9,983 nt of DNA from Ruminococcaceae bacterium UBA3451. GTDB lineage: Bacteria; Bacillota; Clostridia; Oscillospirales; Acutalibacteraceae. Shown one piece after another: positions 1 through 6,191 of this stretch. The notes beneath the pieces were generated by a model. That model saw nothing but the letters and a program-made list of their open reading frames with translations. It ran no database searches and had not been told where the DNA came from. The DNA is taken from positions 1-9,983 of the forward strand of contig DFRY01000077.1 of NCBI GenBank assembly GCA_002378845.1, given 5' to 3'. Position 1 is the stretch's first letter. Every line of letters starts with the position of its first letter. A program made the position numbers and the translations under genes.

Positions 1-543
1 CTGTTTTGGCTGACCCGTACCAACCACAATCGAGCCGGCCGCCGTTGCCGTCCACTGTGCCGTCGGTGTGCGCTGACCCCCGTATTCCAGCGGAAAGCGA
101 AACTGACGTTCCGCGGAACAGAAGTGCGAAGACGTTACCGCCACGGCATGCTGGGCTGCCCCCGCCTCAACAAATACGGAGGCCATCGCCAGCGTTTGCG
201 CCATTGTCGAGCAGGCGCCGAATTGCCCCAAAAATGGAATATCGAGCCCGCGCAGTCCAAAAGTGGAAGAAATGCACTGGTTGAGCAAATCTCCCGCAAA
301 AATACAATCCATATCACTGTTTTTGAATCCGGCCTTGAACAGTGCCAGATTCACCGCCTCGTTTTGAAGGCGGCTTTCCGCCTTTTCCCATGTGGTTTCC
401 CCCAGGGTGGTGTCGCTGTGACATTGGTCGAACATTTTACCCAGAGGCCCCTCGGACTCTTTTTTGCCGACCGCCGAGGCAAAGCCCAGAATGACGGGCT
501 TATTCTTCATTTCAAGCGTATATTTTCCGATTCGGGCAGGCAT
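1..543 (-). CDS. spoVAD: Stage V sporulation protein AD (SpoVAD), N-terminal part, cut by left window edge
   Basis: This is the first 181 codons of SpoVAD, a thiolase-fold protein that binds dipicolinic acid and works with the other SpoVA proteins at the inner forespore/spore membrane in Ca-DPA uptake and release. Reading the minus strand from 543 gives an uninterrupted frame beginning MPARIGKYTLEMKNKPVILG. It contains GACSTM around residue 109, the position of the thiolase nucleophile, with Cys at about 111, and later HFCSAERQFRFPLEYGGQRT, typical of the family. The family is about 340 residues, so a little under half is missing beyond the edge. An in-frame ATG also lies at 549, but AGGAGG at 556-551 leaves only 1 base to it and 7 to the ATG at 543, so 543 is preferred. 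It follows spoVAC after a 17-base gap, the normal spoVA order. Confidence 0.95.
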   Translation of the reverse strand, partial: MPARIGKYTLEMKNKPVILGFASAVGKKESEGPLGKMFDQCHSDTTLGETTWEKAESRLQNEAVNLALFKAGFKNSDMDCIFAGDLLNQCISSTFGLRGLDIPFLGQFGACSTMAQTLAMASVFVEAGAAQHAVAVTSSHFCSAERQFRFPLEYGGQRTPTAQWTATAAGSIVVGTGQPKQ

Positions 544-560
544 AGCCATCCCTCCTGATT

Positions 561-1004
561 TTAGTATAGATGGAAAATCACCAATATCAATCCGTAAAGG
601 ATGGATGCGGCAATGCCGTACACCAGCACCGGCCCGGCGATTACAAACATTTTACCGCCGACTCCGATGACGTATCCTTCACTTTTAAATTCCATGGCCG
701 GTGAGACAATGGAATTTGCAAACCCGGTAATCGGCACAAGCGTGCCTGCTCCGGCGAATTTTGCAATGTTGTCGTACACTTTCAGCGCAGTCAAAATTGC
801 GCTGAGCGCGATTAAACTGATTGAAACCCACGCGCGCGCGTCCTTTAACTCCAACCCCATCTGCATGTACAGATTCGCAAGCGCCTGCCCTGTCGCACAG
901 ATTAATCCGCCGACAAGGAATGCCATGATCATGTTTTTTCCATATGTGGACCCCGGCGAAGCCTTGTCTGCCATTTTTTTATATTCCTGTTTTGAAACGG
1001 TCAT
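561..1004 (-). CDS. spoVAC: Stage V sporulation protein AC (SpoVAC), membrane subunit of the spore DPA channel
   Basis: This 147-residue integral membrane protein matches SpoVAC in length (about 150 residues in Bacillus) and in pattern. It has a short charged N-terminus with KQEYKKMADKASPGS, then hydrophobic stretches at about 25-45, 60-75 and 115-145. The family-like loop GTLVPITGFANSIVSPAMEF lies near residue 90. SpoVAC is the channel-like, mechanosensitive component of the machinery that moves Ca-dipicolinate into the forespore and out at germination. The start at 1004 has the Shine-Dalgarno sequence AAAGGGGGA at 1019-1011, about 6 bases upstream. It is first in its operon here, since the neighbour upstream is divergent, so the spoVAA/spoVAB genes of Bacillus are absent from this locus. 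That is the usual clostridial arrangement. Confidence 0.96.
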   Translation of the reverse strand: MTVSKQEYKKMADKASPGSTYGKNMIMAFLVGGLICATGQALANLYMQMGLELKDARAWVSISLIALSAILTALKVYDNIAKFAGAGTLVPITGFANSIVSPAMEFKSEGYVIGVGGKMFVIAGPVLVYGIAASILYGLILVIFHLY

Positions 1005-1025
1005 TTCAATTCCCCCTTTGGAAAA

Positions 1026-1054
1026 TATTGTGCCTTTCCGTACGGCAAATATTC
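1026..1054 (-). promoter_or_regulatory. Sigma-G-like forespore promoter for spoVAC-spoVAD
   Basis: On the minus strand, GAATA (1054-1050) is separated by 17 bases from CACAATA (1032-1026). The known sigma-G pattern is GHATR, 17-18 bases, CATNNTA. The -35 fits fully and the -10 has one mismatch (C for T at the third base). spoVA operons are sigma-G genes in Bacillus and in clostridia, so the assignment fits. The predicted transcript start falls close to the ribosome binding site at 1019-1011, giving a very short leader. That is the weak point of this call. Confidence 0.5.
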
Positions 1055-1088
1055 AATTACATTCCATTTATAAATTTCACTTTTTTCT

Positions 1089-1115
1089 TAAATAATTGGA
1101 TTTTCCGGCCGATAT
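1089..1115 (+). promoter_or_regulatory. Sigma-D (sigma-28, flagellar) type promoter in front of the lytic transglycosylase
   Basis: TAAA at 1089-1092 is followed after exactly 15 bases by GCCGATAT at 1108-1115. This matches the known Gram-positive motility sigma factor consensus TAAA-N15-GCCGATAT at every consensus base. The expected transcript start is around 1122, giving a leader of about 105 bases before the ATG at 1229. A weaker vegetative alternative overlaps it: TTGGAT at 1096-1101, 18 bases, TATGAT at 1120-1125. The sigma-D reading is the better match. Confidence 0.65.
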
Positions 1116-1176
1116 ACGTTATGATAAGAATAACAGGTCTAGTTATAACGTTTTCTGTCGTTTCAAGTTCCAATAT

Positions 1177-1192
1177 TCGGATTCGAAACCGA
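1177..1192. repeat. 16-base near-perfect palindrome in the transglycosylase leader
   Basis: TCGGATTCGAAACCGA reads as its own reverse complement except for one symmetric base pair (positions 5 and 12), around a TTCGAA centre. It lies in the untranslated leader, downstream of the proposed sigma-D promoter and about 36 bases before the ATG. It could be an operator for a dimeric regulator or a chance dyad. No known binding-site family is recognised. Confidence 0.4.
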
Positions 1193-1228
1193 TAAATTTT
1201 GTTGTGCCGCAATGAATGGAGAAGAATT

Positions 1229-2155
1229 ATGACTGACAATCAAATACAAACGAATTTTTACAGTGCGCCGGTTGCTGTGGGCAGCGCCGACGCAAAACCG
1301 AATAAAGCTGCTTCATCCGAATTCCCCAGCCTGTTTCAAAACGCCGTAAACGCGGCCGGCGGGCAGAAATCTACCGATATGGATGAAATTTTTGAGCGTG
1401 CAGCCAACCGGTACCACGTACCGGCTAATTTGCTGAAAGCAGTTGCCAAAACAGAATCCGGTTTTGATTCGGACGCGGTTTCCAGCGCGGGCGCACAGGG
1501 TGTAATGCAGCTGATGCCTTCCACCGCCGCGGGGCTGGGCGTAACCGATCCGCTTGATCCGGAGCAAAACATTATGGGCGGCGCAAAGTATTTAAGCGAA
1601 ATGCTCAACCGTTACGACGGCGACCCCACGCTGGCGCTTGCCGCTTACAATGCGGGCAGCGGCAATGTTGCAAAATACGGCGGCGTTCCGCCGTTTAAAG
1701 AGACACAGAATTATATTTCGCGCGTAATGAATTACGCGGGGCTATCTTTGGACGCACCCATGACGCAGCCTTCGGATTCCCTGTTCGGTTCGTCGGGTTC
1801 TTCCGGTTCCATGGCTTCGCTCGACATGCTGAACTCCCTGCTGAATACCTCCCCGTCGGGCGATATTCTTTCCTCCTTAAGCACGCTGCTTGGCAGCTCG
1901 TACAATAACAGCACGGCGTCTACTTTGAACGACCTGTTTGGTTCTTCTTCCTCTTCGGAAGATAACGGGGTTGGCGGGGCGGCTGCGGGGCTGAATTCCG
2001 GGCTGGGAAACTTAAGCTCGGAGGACTATCTATCCCTGTTACAAGTCATGATTGGGCAGATGCAGTCCGATTCCACACAGGCGCTTGCTTCGGATTTAAC
2101 CGACGTACTGCCGTCTGATTCTTCCGATTCTTCCTACGGCCTTCTGTCATTATAA
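1229..2155 (+). CDS. Signal-less lytic transglycosylase (SLT/GH23 fold) with Ser/Gly/Leu-rich C-terminal tail
   Basis: This 308-residue protein has a soluble lytic transglycosylase domain at about residues 53-170 that should cleave peptidoglycan glycan strands. The catalytic Glu is in AKTESGFD (E76). It is followed by GAQGVMQLMPSTA (88-100) and AYNAGSG (139-145), the standard SLT motifs. The first 50 residues are polar and contain no signal peptide or membrane helix. The segment FPSLFQNAVNAA (32-43) resembles short helical segments of flagellar axial or rod proteins. Residues 171-308 are low-complexity Ser/Gly/Asn with recurring Leu pairs. The start at 1229 has GGAG at 1218-1221 with 7-base spacing. 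An in-frame TTG at 1199 lacks a good site and is not preferred. The sigma-D-type promoter and missing signal suggest a motility-linked cell-wall hydrolase, similar in architecture to YjbJ/CwlQ-like enzymes. The domain call is secure and the flagellar link is inferred. Confidence 0.9.
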   Translation: MTDNQIQTNFYSAPVAVGSADAKPNKAASSEFPSLFQNAVNAAGGQKSTDMDEIFERAANRYHVPANLLKAVAKTESGFDSDAVSSAGAQGVMQLMPSTAAGLGVTDPLDPEQNIMGGAKYLSEMLNRYDGDPTLALAAYNAGSGNVAKYGGVPPFKETQNYISRVMNYAGLSLDAPMTQPSDSLFGSSGSSGSMASLDMLNSLLNTSPSGDILSSLSTLLGSSYNNSTASTLNDLFGSSSSSEDNGVGGAAAGLNSGLGNLSSEDYLSLLQVMIGQMQSDSTQALASDLTDVLPSDSSDSSYGLLSL

Positions 2156-2195
2156 ATAAACAAGAGAAAAAGTCTACCCGATCTTTTTACAAACC

Positions 2196-2244
2196 GCACC
2201 CCCAAAGTAATTCAGTACAGAATACTGTTTCACTTTGGGGGTGC
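2196..2244. terminator. Bidirectional intrinsic terminator between convergent genes
   Basis: GCACCCCCAAAGT (2196-2208) pairs perfectly with ACTTTGGGGGTGC (2232-2244), a 13-bp stem. The loop can itself form CAGTA/TACTG. T-rich sequence follows on the plus strand from 2246 and, on the minus strand, below 2190. It sits between the end of the transglycosylase (2155) and the end of the convergent membrane gene (2252), so it can serve both. Confidence 0.88.
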
Positions 2245-2251
2245 AGTTTAT

Positions 2252-2734
2252 TTATACGGCAAGACGGCCATTATTGGTTTTGTGTGGCGGTTTTGCCTTT
2301 TTCGCTCCTAAATAATAAAGTTTCATTACCGCAATCCATACGGCGGCACGGTCGACAAAATGCTGAAAAGAGTACCATACGGTCATATCTTTGGGGTAAA
2401 ATGCAAATTCGATCAAGGCAGGCACCAGCAAAATGCACAGCGTAATGGGAACAATATACTTCAGGCTAAGAAATCCGTATGCAATTTTCCAGCCGATATA
2501 CAACAGGAATGCAATAAACAGAGCTCGGAACAGGAAATACGCAATGTTTTCGCTGTTTTTCATCAATTCAATTTGCTGCGTAATTTCCTTTGGCACCCCC
2601 GCCGCTTCGCCGCTGGAATCGGTATATGGCAGCAGTAAAGCGAAGTTTCGGGCACGGGAACCATTTTTTATAAAATTGAACAGCGCGAAAAAAAGACCAA
2701 ACACAGAAAACGCAACCGTCTCTCTTTTTGTCAT
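2252..2734 (-). CDS. Multi-pass membrane protein of unknown function, 160 residues
   Basis: I do not recognise the family. The 160-residue product has hydrophobic segments at about 8-23, 63-90, 93-113 and 127-142, probably three or four membrane passes. A polar loop lies at 36-61 (with TDSSGEAAGVPKE), and the tail after residue 144 is basic and polar with several Lys. No catalytic motif or cofactor site is visible. The start at 2734 is well supported by AGGAGG at 2747-2742, spaced 7 bases from the ATG. It lies 25 bases downstream of the stop of a probable 61-codon membrane-peptide gene, and the two are likely co-transcribed. The hairpin at 2196-2244 ends the unit. A distant resemblance to a transporter or sensor membrane domain cannot be excluded. 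Confidence 0.8.
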   Translation of the reverse strand: MTKRETVAFSVFGLFFALFNFIKNGSRARNFALLLPYTDSSGEAAGVPKEITQQIELMKNSENIAYFLFRALFIAFLLYIGWKIAYGFLSLKYIVPITLCILLVPALIEFAFYPKDMTVWYSFQHFVDRAAVWIAVMKLYYLGAKKAKPPHKTNNGRLAV

Positions 2735-2759
2735 TTCGATTCCTCCTTTTCCTTTCGGC

Positions 2760-2945
2760 TTAAAACAGGATTAATAAAATAAGAACCACCATGTAAAGTA
2801 AACTCAGGAAAAAATCCCGTGTAATTTTACTTTTCACAAACCAACGCCCTTGCTTCCGGTACTGCTTCCAGTATGCTAGGATAGACGGCCTTGAAGAAAG
2901 CAACAGCGCCAGTAAAATACAGAAGCTCGGCGAACGTTCGGTCAA
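2760..2945 (-). CDS. Possible small two-helix membrane protein, 61 residues, TTG start
   Basis: This is a short open frame without a recognised family. It encodes a hydrophobic stretch around residues 8-23 (FCILLALLL), a strongly basic middle (YWKQYRKQGRWFVKSK) and a hydrophobic C-terminus (FFLSLLYMVVLILLILF). That gives a credible hairpin or two-helix membrane peptide with a cytoplasmic basic loop. The only usable start is TTG at 2945, preceded by GAGGG at 2960-2956 with 10-base spacing, which is a moderate site. A promoter-like element with a perfect TATAAT ends about 40 bases upstream, and the stop lies 25 bases before the well-initiated gene at 2734. It could instead be the degraded C-terminal remnant of a longer gene, since the frame closes with a stop eight bases before the TTG. 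Confidence 0.4.
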   Translation of the reverse strand: MTERSPSFCILLALLLSSRPSILAYWKQYRKQGRWFVKSKITRDFFLSLLYMVVLILLILF

Positions 2946-2985
2946 TTCCGATTATCCCTCTGATTAAATTCTTATATTGAATTAT

Positions 2986-3014
2986 ATTATATTCTGTTCT
3001 GTCTCCGTATGCAA
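2986..3014 (-). promoter_or_regulatory. Vegetative-type promoter for the small membrane gene pair
   Basis: On the minus strand TTGCAT (3014-3009) is followed after 17 bases by a perfect TATAAT (2991-2986), with a second overlapping TATAAT just downstream. The -35 matches consensus at only three positions. Transcription would begin near 2979, about 35 bases before the TTG at 2945. The DNA is A/T-rich and non-coding in character. Confidence 0.45.
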
Positions 3015-3090
3015 TAAGATTTCTACAATTAATCCGGTAAGCGGTGCGCAGAAAGAGAAAAAGAATGCAGTCCTTTAAACTAACGGGCAA

Positions 3091-3139
3091 AAAATAAAAA
3101 CCTTTTCAAACAGTCACGGTCTGAAAAGGTTTTTATTTT
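3091..3139 (-). terminator. Strong intrinsic terminator of the glycosyltransferase-nadE operon
   Basis: Bases 3091-3108 and 3122-3139 form a perfect 18-base inverted repeat with a 13-base loop. On the minus strand the core is CCTTTTCA/TGAAAAGG followed by TTTTTATTTT, the standard stem plus U-run. It begins 12 bases after the nadE stop. The A/T arms are symmetric, so it could also stop plus-strand transcription. Confidence 0.9.
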
Positions 3140-3151
3140 GAGTATTTGAGA

Positions 3152-5050
3152 TTACAGTGCTTCCACTTCGTCCAGCCAAAGCCGTGCGGACGCGTCGCTG
3201 GGCATACGCCAGTCGCCGCGCTGGGACAGCGTTACGCTGCCGACCTTCGGGCCGTCGGGCAAGCTGTTGCGTTTGAACTGGTGCATAAAGAAGCGGCGGT
3301 AAAAATTCGTAAGCCATTTTTTAAGCGTTTCATCATCATACGTCTGTGCAAACGCGCGCTGTGCCATACGGAATATTTTGCCCGGTGTGAATCCGAACCG
3401 CAGAATGTAATACAGGAAAAAGTCGTGCAGCTCGTACGGGCCGACAATATTTTCCGTCTCCTGCGAAATTTTTCCGTCCACCGGCGGCAGCAATTCCGGG
3501 CTGACCGGGGTTGCAAGTACATCCTCCAGCAGAGAACCGATTTCCTCCCCGCCGGTCATTGCGGCATGGTGCACCAAATGCCGCACCAAGGTTTTCGGAA
3601 TGGAGCAGTTCACACCGTACATGGACATAATGTCGCCATTGTAAGTCGCCCAGCCGAGCGCCAGTTCGGAAAGGTCGCCTGTGCCAATTACGAAACCACC
3701 GCACTGGTTTGCAATATCCATCAGCACCTGAGTGCGTTCACGTGCCTGGCTGTTTTCATAGGTTACATCGTGAACCTCGGGGTCGTGCTCAATATCTTTA
3801 AAATGCTGATTAACGGCAGCATTAATGGAAATTTCCTGAAAAGTAACGCCCAACAGCTCTGAAAGCTTCTGCGCGTTGCTTTTGGTACGCGTTGTGGTAC
3901 CAAAGCCCGGCATGGAAATAGCGTGAATCCCCTTGCGGTCAAGCTGCAGCGAGTCAAACGCCCTGGCAATCACCAACAGTGCAAGGGTGGAATCCAGCCC
4001 GCCGGAAATGCCCATAACCACGCATTTCGACTTAGTGTGCATTAATCGGGTGCGCAGGCCGCTGGCCTGCAGATTCAAAATCATTTCGCAGCGCTCGCTC
4101 AAATCCTTGTCGTCGTCGGGAACAAAGGGAAGCGCCGGAATTCTGCGTTCCATTTCAAAGGGCGATAGCTTCAGATCAAACGGAATTTCATGCGCAAGCT
4201 TTGCGTTCGACCACGTTGTGGTGCGAAGGCGTTCCTGCAGCATACGCTGCAAGTCCACGTCGTTTGTGGTCAGGCCGGTGAAAAAATGCCCCGATTCCGC
4301 CAAAATTGAGCCGTTTTCGGCGATGATGTTATGGCCGGTATACACCAAATCGCTGGAGGATTCGCCCTCCCCGGCATCGGCATAAACATACGCCGCAAGC
4401 AGCCTGCCGGACTGTGCCCGCACCAACGTGCGGCGGTACGGCGACTTACCGATGATTTCATCGCTTGCGGAAGGGTTCAGAATCAGCGTAGCTCCGCTCT
4501 GTGCCAAACTGGACGAAGGCGGAACAGGCACCCACAGGTCTTCGCAGATTTCCACGCCGACCACCAGTTCCGGCATGGAACGGCAGGGGAACACAAGCCG
4601 GTTGCCAAGCGGAACCGTTTGGCCGCAGAAAGAAATTTCAATATATTCCGGGCTGGCCGTAAAATGGCGCGCCTCGTAAAATTCGGTGTAATTAGGAATA
4701 TTGCTTTTTGCGGCAAGCCCCAACAGCTTTCCCTTGCAGAACACGGCGGCACAGTTGTACAAATCCGCTCCGACGGGAACCGGAAGGCCAACCACGGCCA
4801 GCATGTCCATCTTTTTCGTTTTATCCATCAGCTCGGCCAGCGCCTTTTCCGCTGCCGAAATCAGGGTACGGTCGCGAAACAAATCGCCGCAGGTGTAGCC
4901 GGTCAGGCAAAGCTCAGGGAACACAATTACGCCCACCCCGCGGGAAGCCGCTTCCTTCATCAGTTCATAAACCGCATTTTCGTTGTACACGCAGTCGGCA
5001 ATATGAATAGACGGCGTTGCCGCCGCCACTTTGATAAATCCGTCATCCAT
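3152..5050 (-). CDS. nadE: Glutamine-dependent NAD+ synthetase
   Basis: This 632-residue cytosolic enzyme makes the last step of NAD+ synthesis: deamido-NAD + ATP + glutamine to NAD+ + AMP + PPi + glutamate. The N-terminal nitrilase-type glutaminase domain (about 5-280) shows the Glu-Lys-Cys triad: E46 in FPELCLTGY, K115 in AAKSNIPNY and C169 in GVEICEDLW. The C-terminal synthetase domain (about 315-632) carries the PP-loop SGGLDST at 349-355. Two-domain bacterial enzymes are usually 540-680 residues, so it is complete. The frame extends upstream to 5173, but the ATG at 5050 has GGAGG at 5063-5059 with 8-base spacing. That upstream extension lies inside the preceding gene and is not typical sequence. 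Its ATG comes one base after the stop of the upstream membrane gene, and its ribosome site lies in that gene's last codons, so translation is probably coupled. It is the last gene of the operon. Confidence 0.97.
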   Translation of the reverse strand: MDDGFIKVAAATPSIHIADCVYNENAVYELMKEAASRGVGVIVFPELCLTGYTCGDLFRDRTLISAAEKALAELMDKTKKMDMLAVVGLPVPVGADLYNCAAVFCKGKLLGLAAKSNIPNYTEFYEARHFTASPEYIEISFCGQTVPLGNRLVFPCRSMPELVVGVEICEDLWVPVPPSSSLAQSGATLILNPSASDEIIGKSPYRRTLVRAQSGRLLAAYVYADAGEGESSSDLVYTGHNIIAENGSILAESGHFFTGLTTNDVDLQRMLQERLRTTTWSNAKLAHEIPFDLKLSPFEMERRIPALPFVPDDDKDLSERCEMILNLQASGLRTRLMHTKSKCVVMGISGGLDSTLALLVIARAFDSLQLDRKGIHAISMPGFGTTTRTKSNAQKLSELLGVTFQEISINAAVNQHFKDIEHDPEVHDVTYENSQARERTQVLMDIANQCGGFVIGTGDLSELALGWATYNGDIMSMYGVNCSIPKTLVRHLVHHAAMTGGEEIGSLLEDVLATPVSPELLPPVDGKISQETENIVGPYELHDFFLYYILRFGFTPGKIFRMAQRAFAQTYDDETLKKWLTNFYRRFFMHQFKRNSLPDGPKVGSVTLSQRGDWRMPSDASARLWLDEVEAL

Positions 5051-5051
5051 G

Positions 5052-6167
5052 TTAAATTCCTCCGTTTTCTGCCGTTTGTTCCCCCGGGTTATTTTCGCCG
5101 GCGGGTTCGTTTCTATTCTGCTCTTCGCCGTTTTCACGGCGCAGCTTTTCGCTTTTGCTTCCCAGTCCGGCAAAAAAGGCGCCTACAATAATGCAGGAAT
5201 AATAGGTAATCAGCCGCCAGAGCAGCATGGCCTGACGGATAATATCCTGCCGGAAGAAAATCTGAAAAATCATAAGGAAGCTGCCCTCCGCAGCCCCCGC
5301 CGCGCCCGGCAGGGGTGTATAGGAAGAAATCATCGTAACAAAACTTTGCGCCGCAACCATATCCACAATGGGAGCCCCGGGGTTATGAAATGCCTTATAA
5401 ATAAAAAAAGGCACGCTGAAAAGGGCTGTAAGCTGAAGAAGGGTATAACCGTAAATTTTTACCCTTGTACGCCTGTCGCCCAGCATTACCTTATTGTTTT
5501 CAATATAAAATTCAAGCTGGTCTTTTACCTTTGCTTTGGTTTCCTCCGGCTTTTTTACAATGTGGAGCTTTGTCAGCACCCACACCACGCCCTGAATCAT
5601 TTTGGTGGTGAATTTTGGGCTGCGGGTAAACAGCAGCAGCAAGACCACAATCGCGGCCTGCGCTAGGAACCCAATAAAGGCAAGTGCCATAAAACCCTGA
5701 ATCTGATTGCGGAAAAACTGATATTTAATCAGAATAACCGCAAGGGAATACAGGGTAATTGTTGTTTGGTAGACCAGGTATTTCCGCACTAAAGTGGAAA
5801 GCGCAACCCCCGAAGAAACGCCCTGCCTGGTAAGAGCAATCAGCTGCATGGGCTGCCCGGCAACCGCGTAAGGCGTAACCGAATTAAAATACTGCCCCAC
5901 CATAGTCACCTTGAACGCGCGCCGCAGGCCAAAGTCCATGCGGTACGCCATAGAAACCAAATTGCGTATGACAAGGCTGTCCATAATCCAGTTGGTCACA
6001 AGGCAAATGCCGGCACCGAAAAGCCAAAAATAATTTAACGAAGGCAGACTGTTGACCAGAGTTGCCAAGTTATTGTCTGAAATACAAAAATAAGCCAGAA
6101 GACCCAAAGTGACTGCAAAAAGAATCCATTGGAACCGCTTCGACGCCTTACTTTTGTTTTGATTCAT
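5052..6167 (-). CDS. Lysylphosphatidylglycerol synthase-like transmembrane protein (UPF0104/LPG_synthase_TM family)
   Basis: This 371-residue multi-pass membrane protein belongs to the family that includes the flippase-like N-terminal domain of MprF. Hydrophobic segments lie at about 13-30, 46-66, 122-148, 159-181, 239-260, 268-303 and 313-336. Family signatures are GQYFNSVTPYAVAGQPMQ (91-108) and YTPLPGAAGAAEGSF (283-297), which correspond to the conserved Pro/Gly/Glu loops. There is no cytosolic lysyl-transferase domain, so it is not a full MprF. Stand-alone members are generally annotated as flippase-like or glycolipid-related. The C-terminus after 338 is a charged Glu/Asn-rich cytoplasmic tail. 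GGAG at 6183-6180 is 12 bases from the ATG, a rather long spacing. It follows a family-2 glycosyltransferase by 24 bases, which supports a role in handling a glycosylated lipid. The exact substrate is unknown. Confidence 0.9.
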   Translation of the reverse strand: MNQNKSKASKRFQWILFAVTLGLLAYFCISDNNLATLVNSLPSLNYFWLFGAGICLVTNWIMDSLVIRNLVSMAYRMDFGLRRAFKVTMVGQYFNSVTPYAVAGQPMQLIALTRQGVSSGVALSTLVRKYLVYQTTITLYSLAVILIKYQFFRNQIQGFMALAFIGFLAQAAIVVLLLLFTRSPKFTTKMIQGVVWVLTKLHIVKKPEETKAKVKDQLEFYIENNKVMLGDRRTRVKIYGYTLLQLTALFSVPFFIYKAFHNPGAPIVDMVAAQSFVTMISSYTPLPGAAGAAEGSFLMIFQIFFRQDIIRQAMLLWRLITYYSCIIVGAFFAGLGSKSEKLRRENGEEQNRNEPAGENNPGEQTAENGGI

Positions 6168-6191
6168 AAATACGAAATGCTCCTATACGCT

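Noticed and set aside
124..558. 144-codon plus-strand open frame
   Set aside because: It lies opposite spoVAD, whose protein is clearly recognisable on the minus strand. The plus-strand protein has no family pattern or ribosome site.
1186..1196. AACCGATAA as an alternative sigma-D -10 nearer the transglycosylase
   Set aside because: It is a weaker match and has no TAAA about 15 bases upstream.
2492..2499. Second GCCGATAT, resembling the sigma-D -10
   Set aside because: It has no TAAA at the right distance, lies inside a gene on the opposite strand, and no plus-strand gene follows.
2827..3090. 87-codon minus-strand frame starting at TTG 3090
   Set aside because: Its start lies inside the T-run of the nadE terminator, there is no ribosome site, and the better promoter (3014-2986) lies within it. 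It is kept only as possible remnant sequence.
3146..3862. 238-codon plus-strand open frame, and a similar one at 4331-5191
   Set aside because: Both are antisense shadows of nadE, which has all catalytic motifs. The shadow proteins are rich in Arg/His/Gln, as expected from complementary reading.
5051..5173. Longer nadE starting at 5173 (673 residues)
   Set aside because: The extra 41 residues overlap the upstream membrane gene in another frame. The ATG at 5050 has a well-spaced GGAGG, and the family begins at that point.
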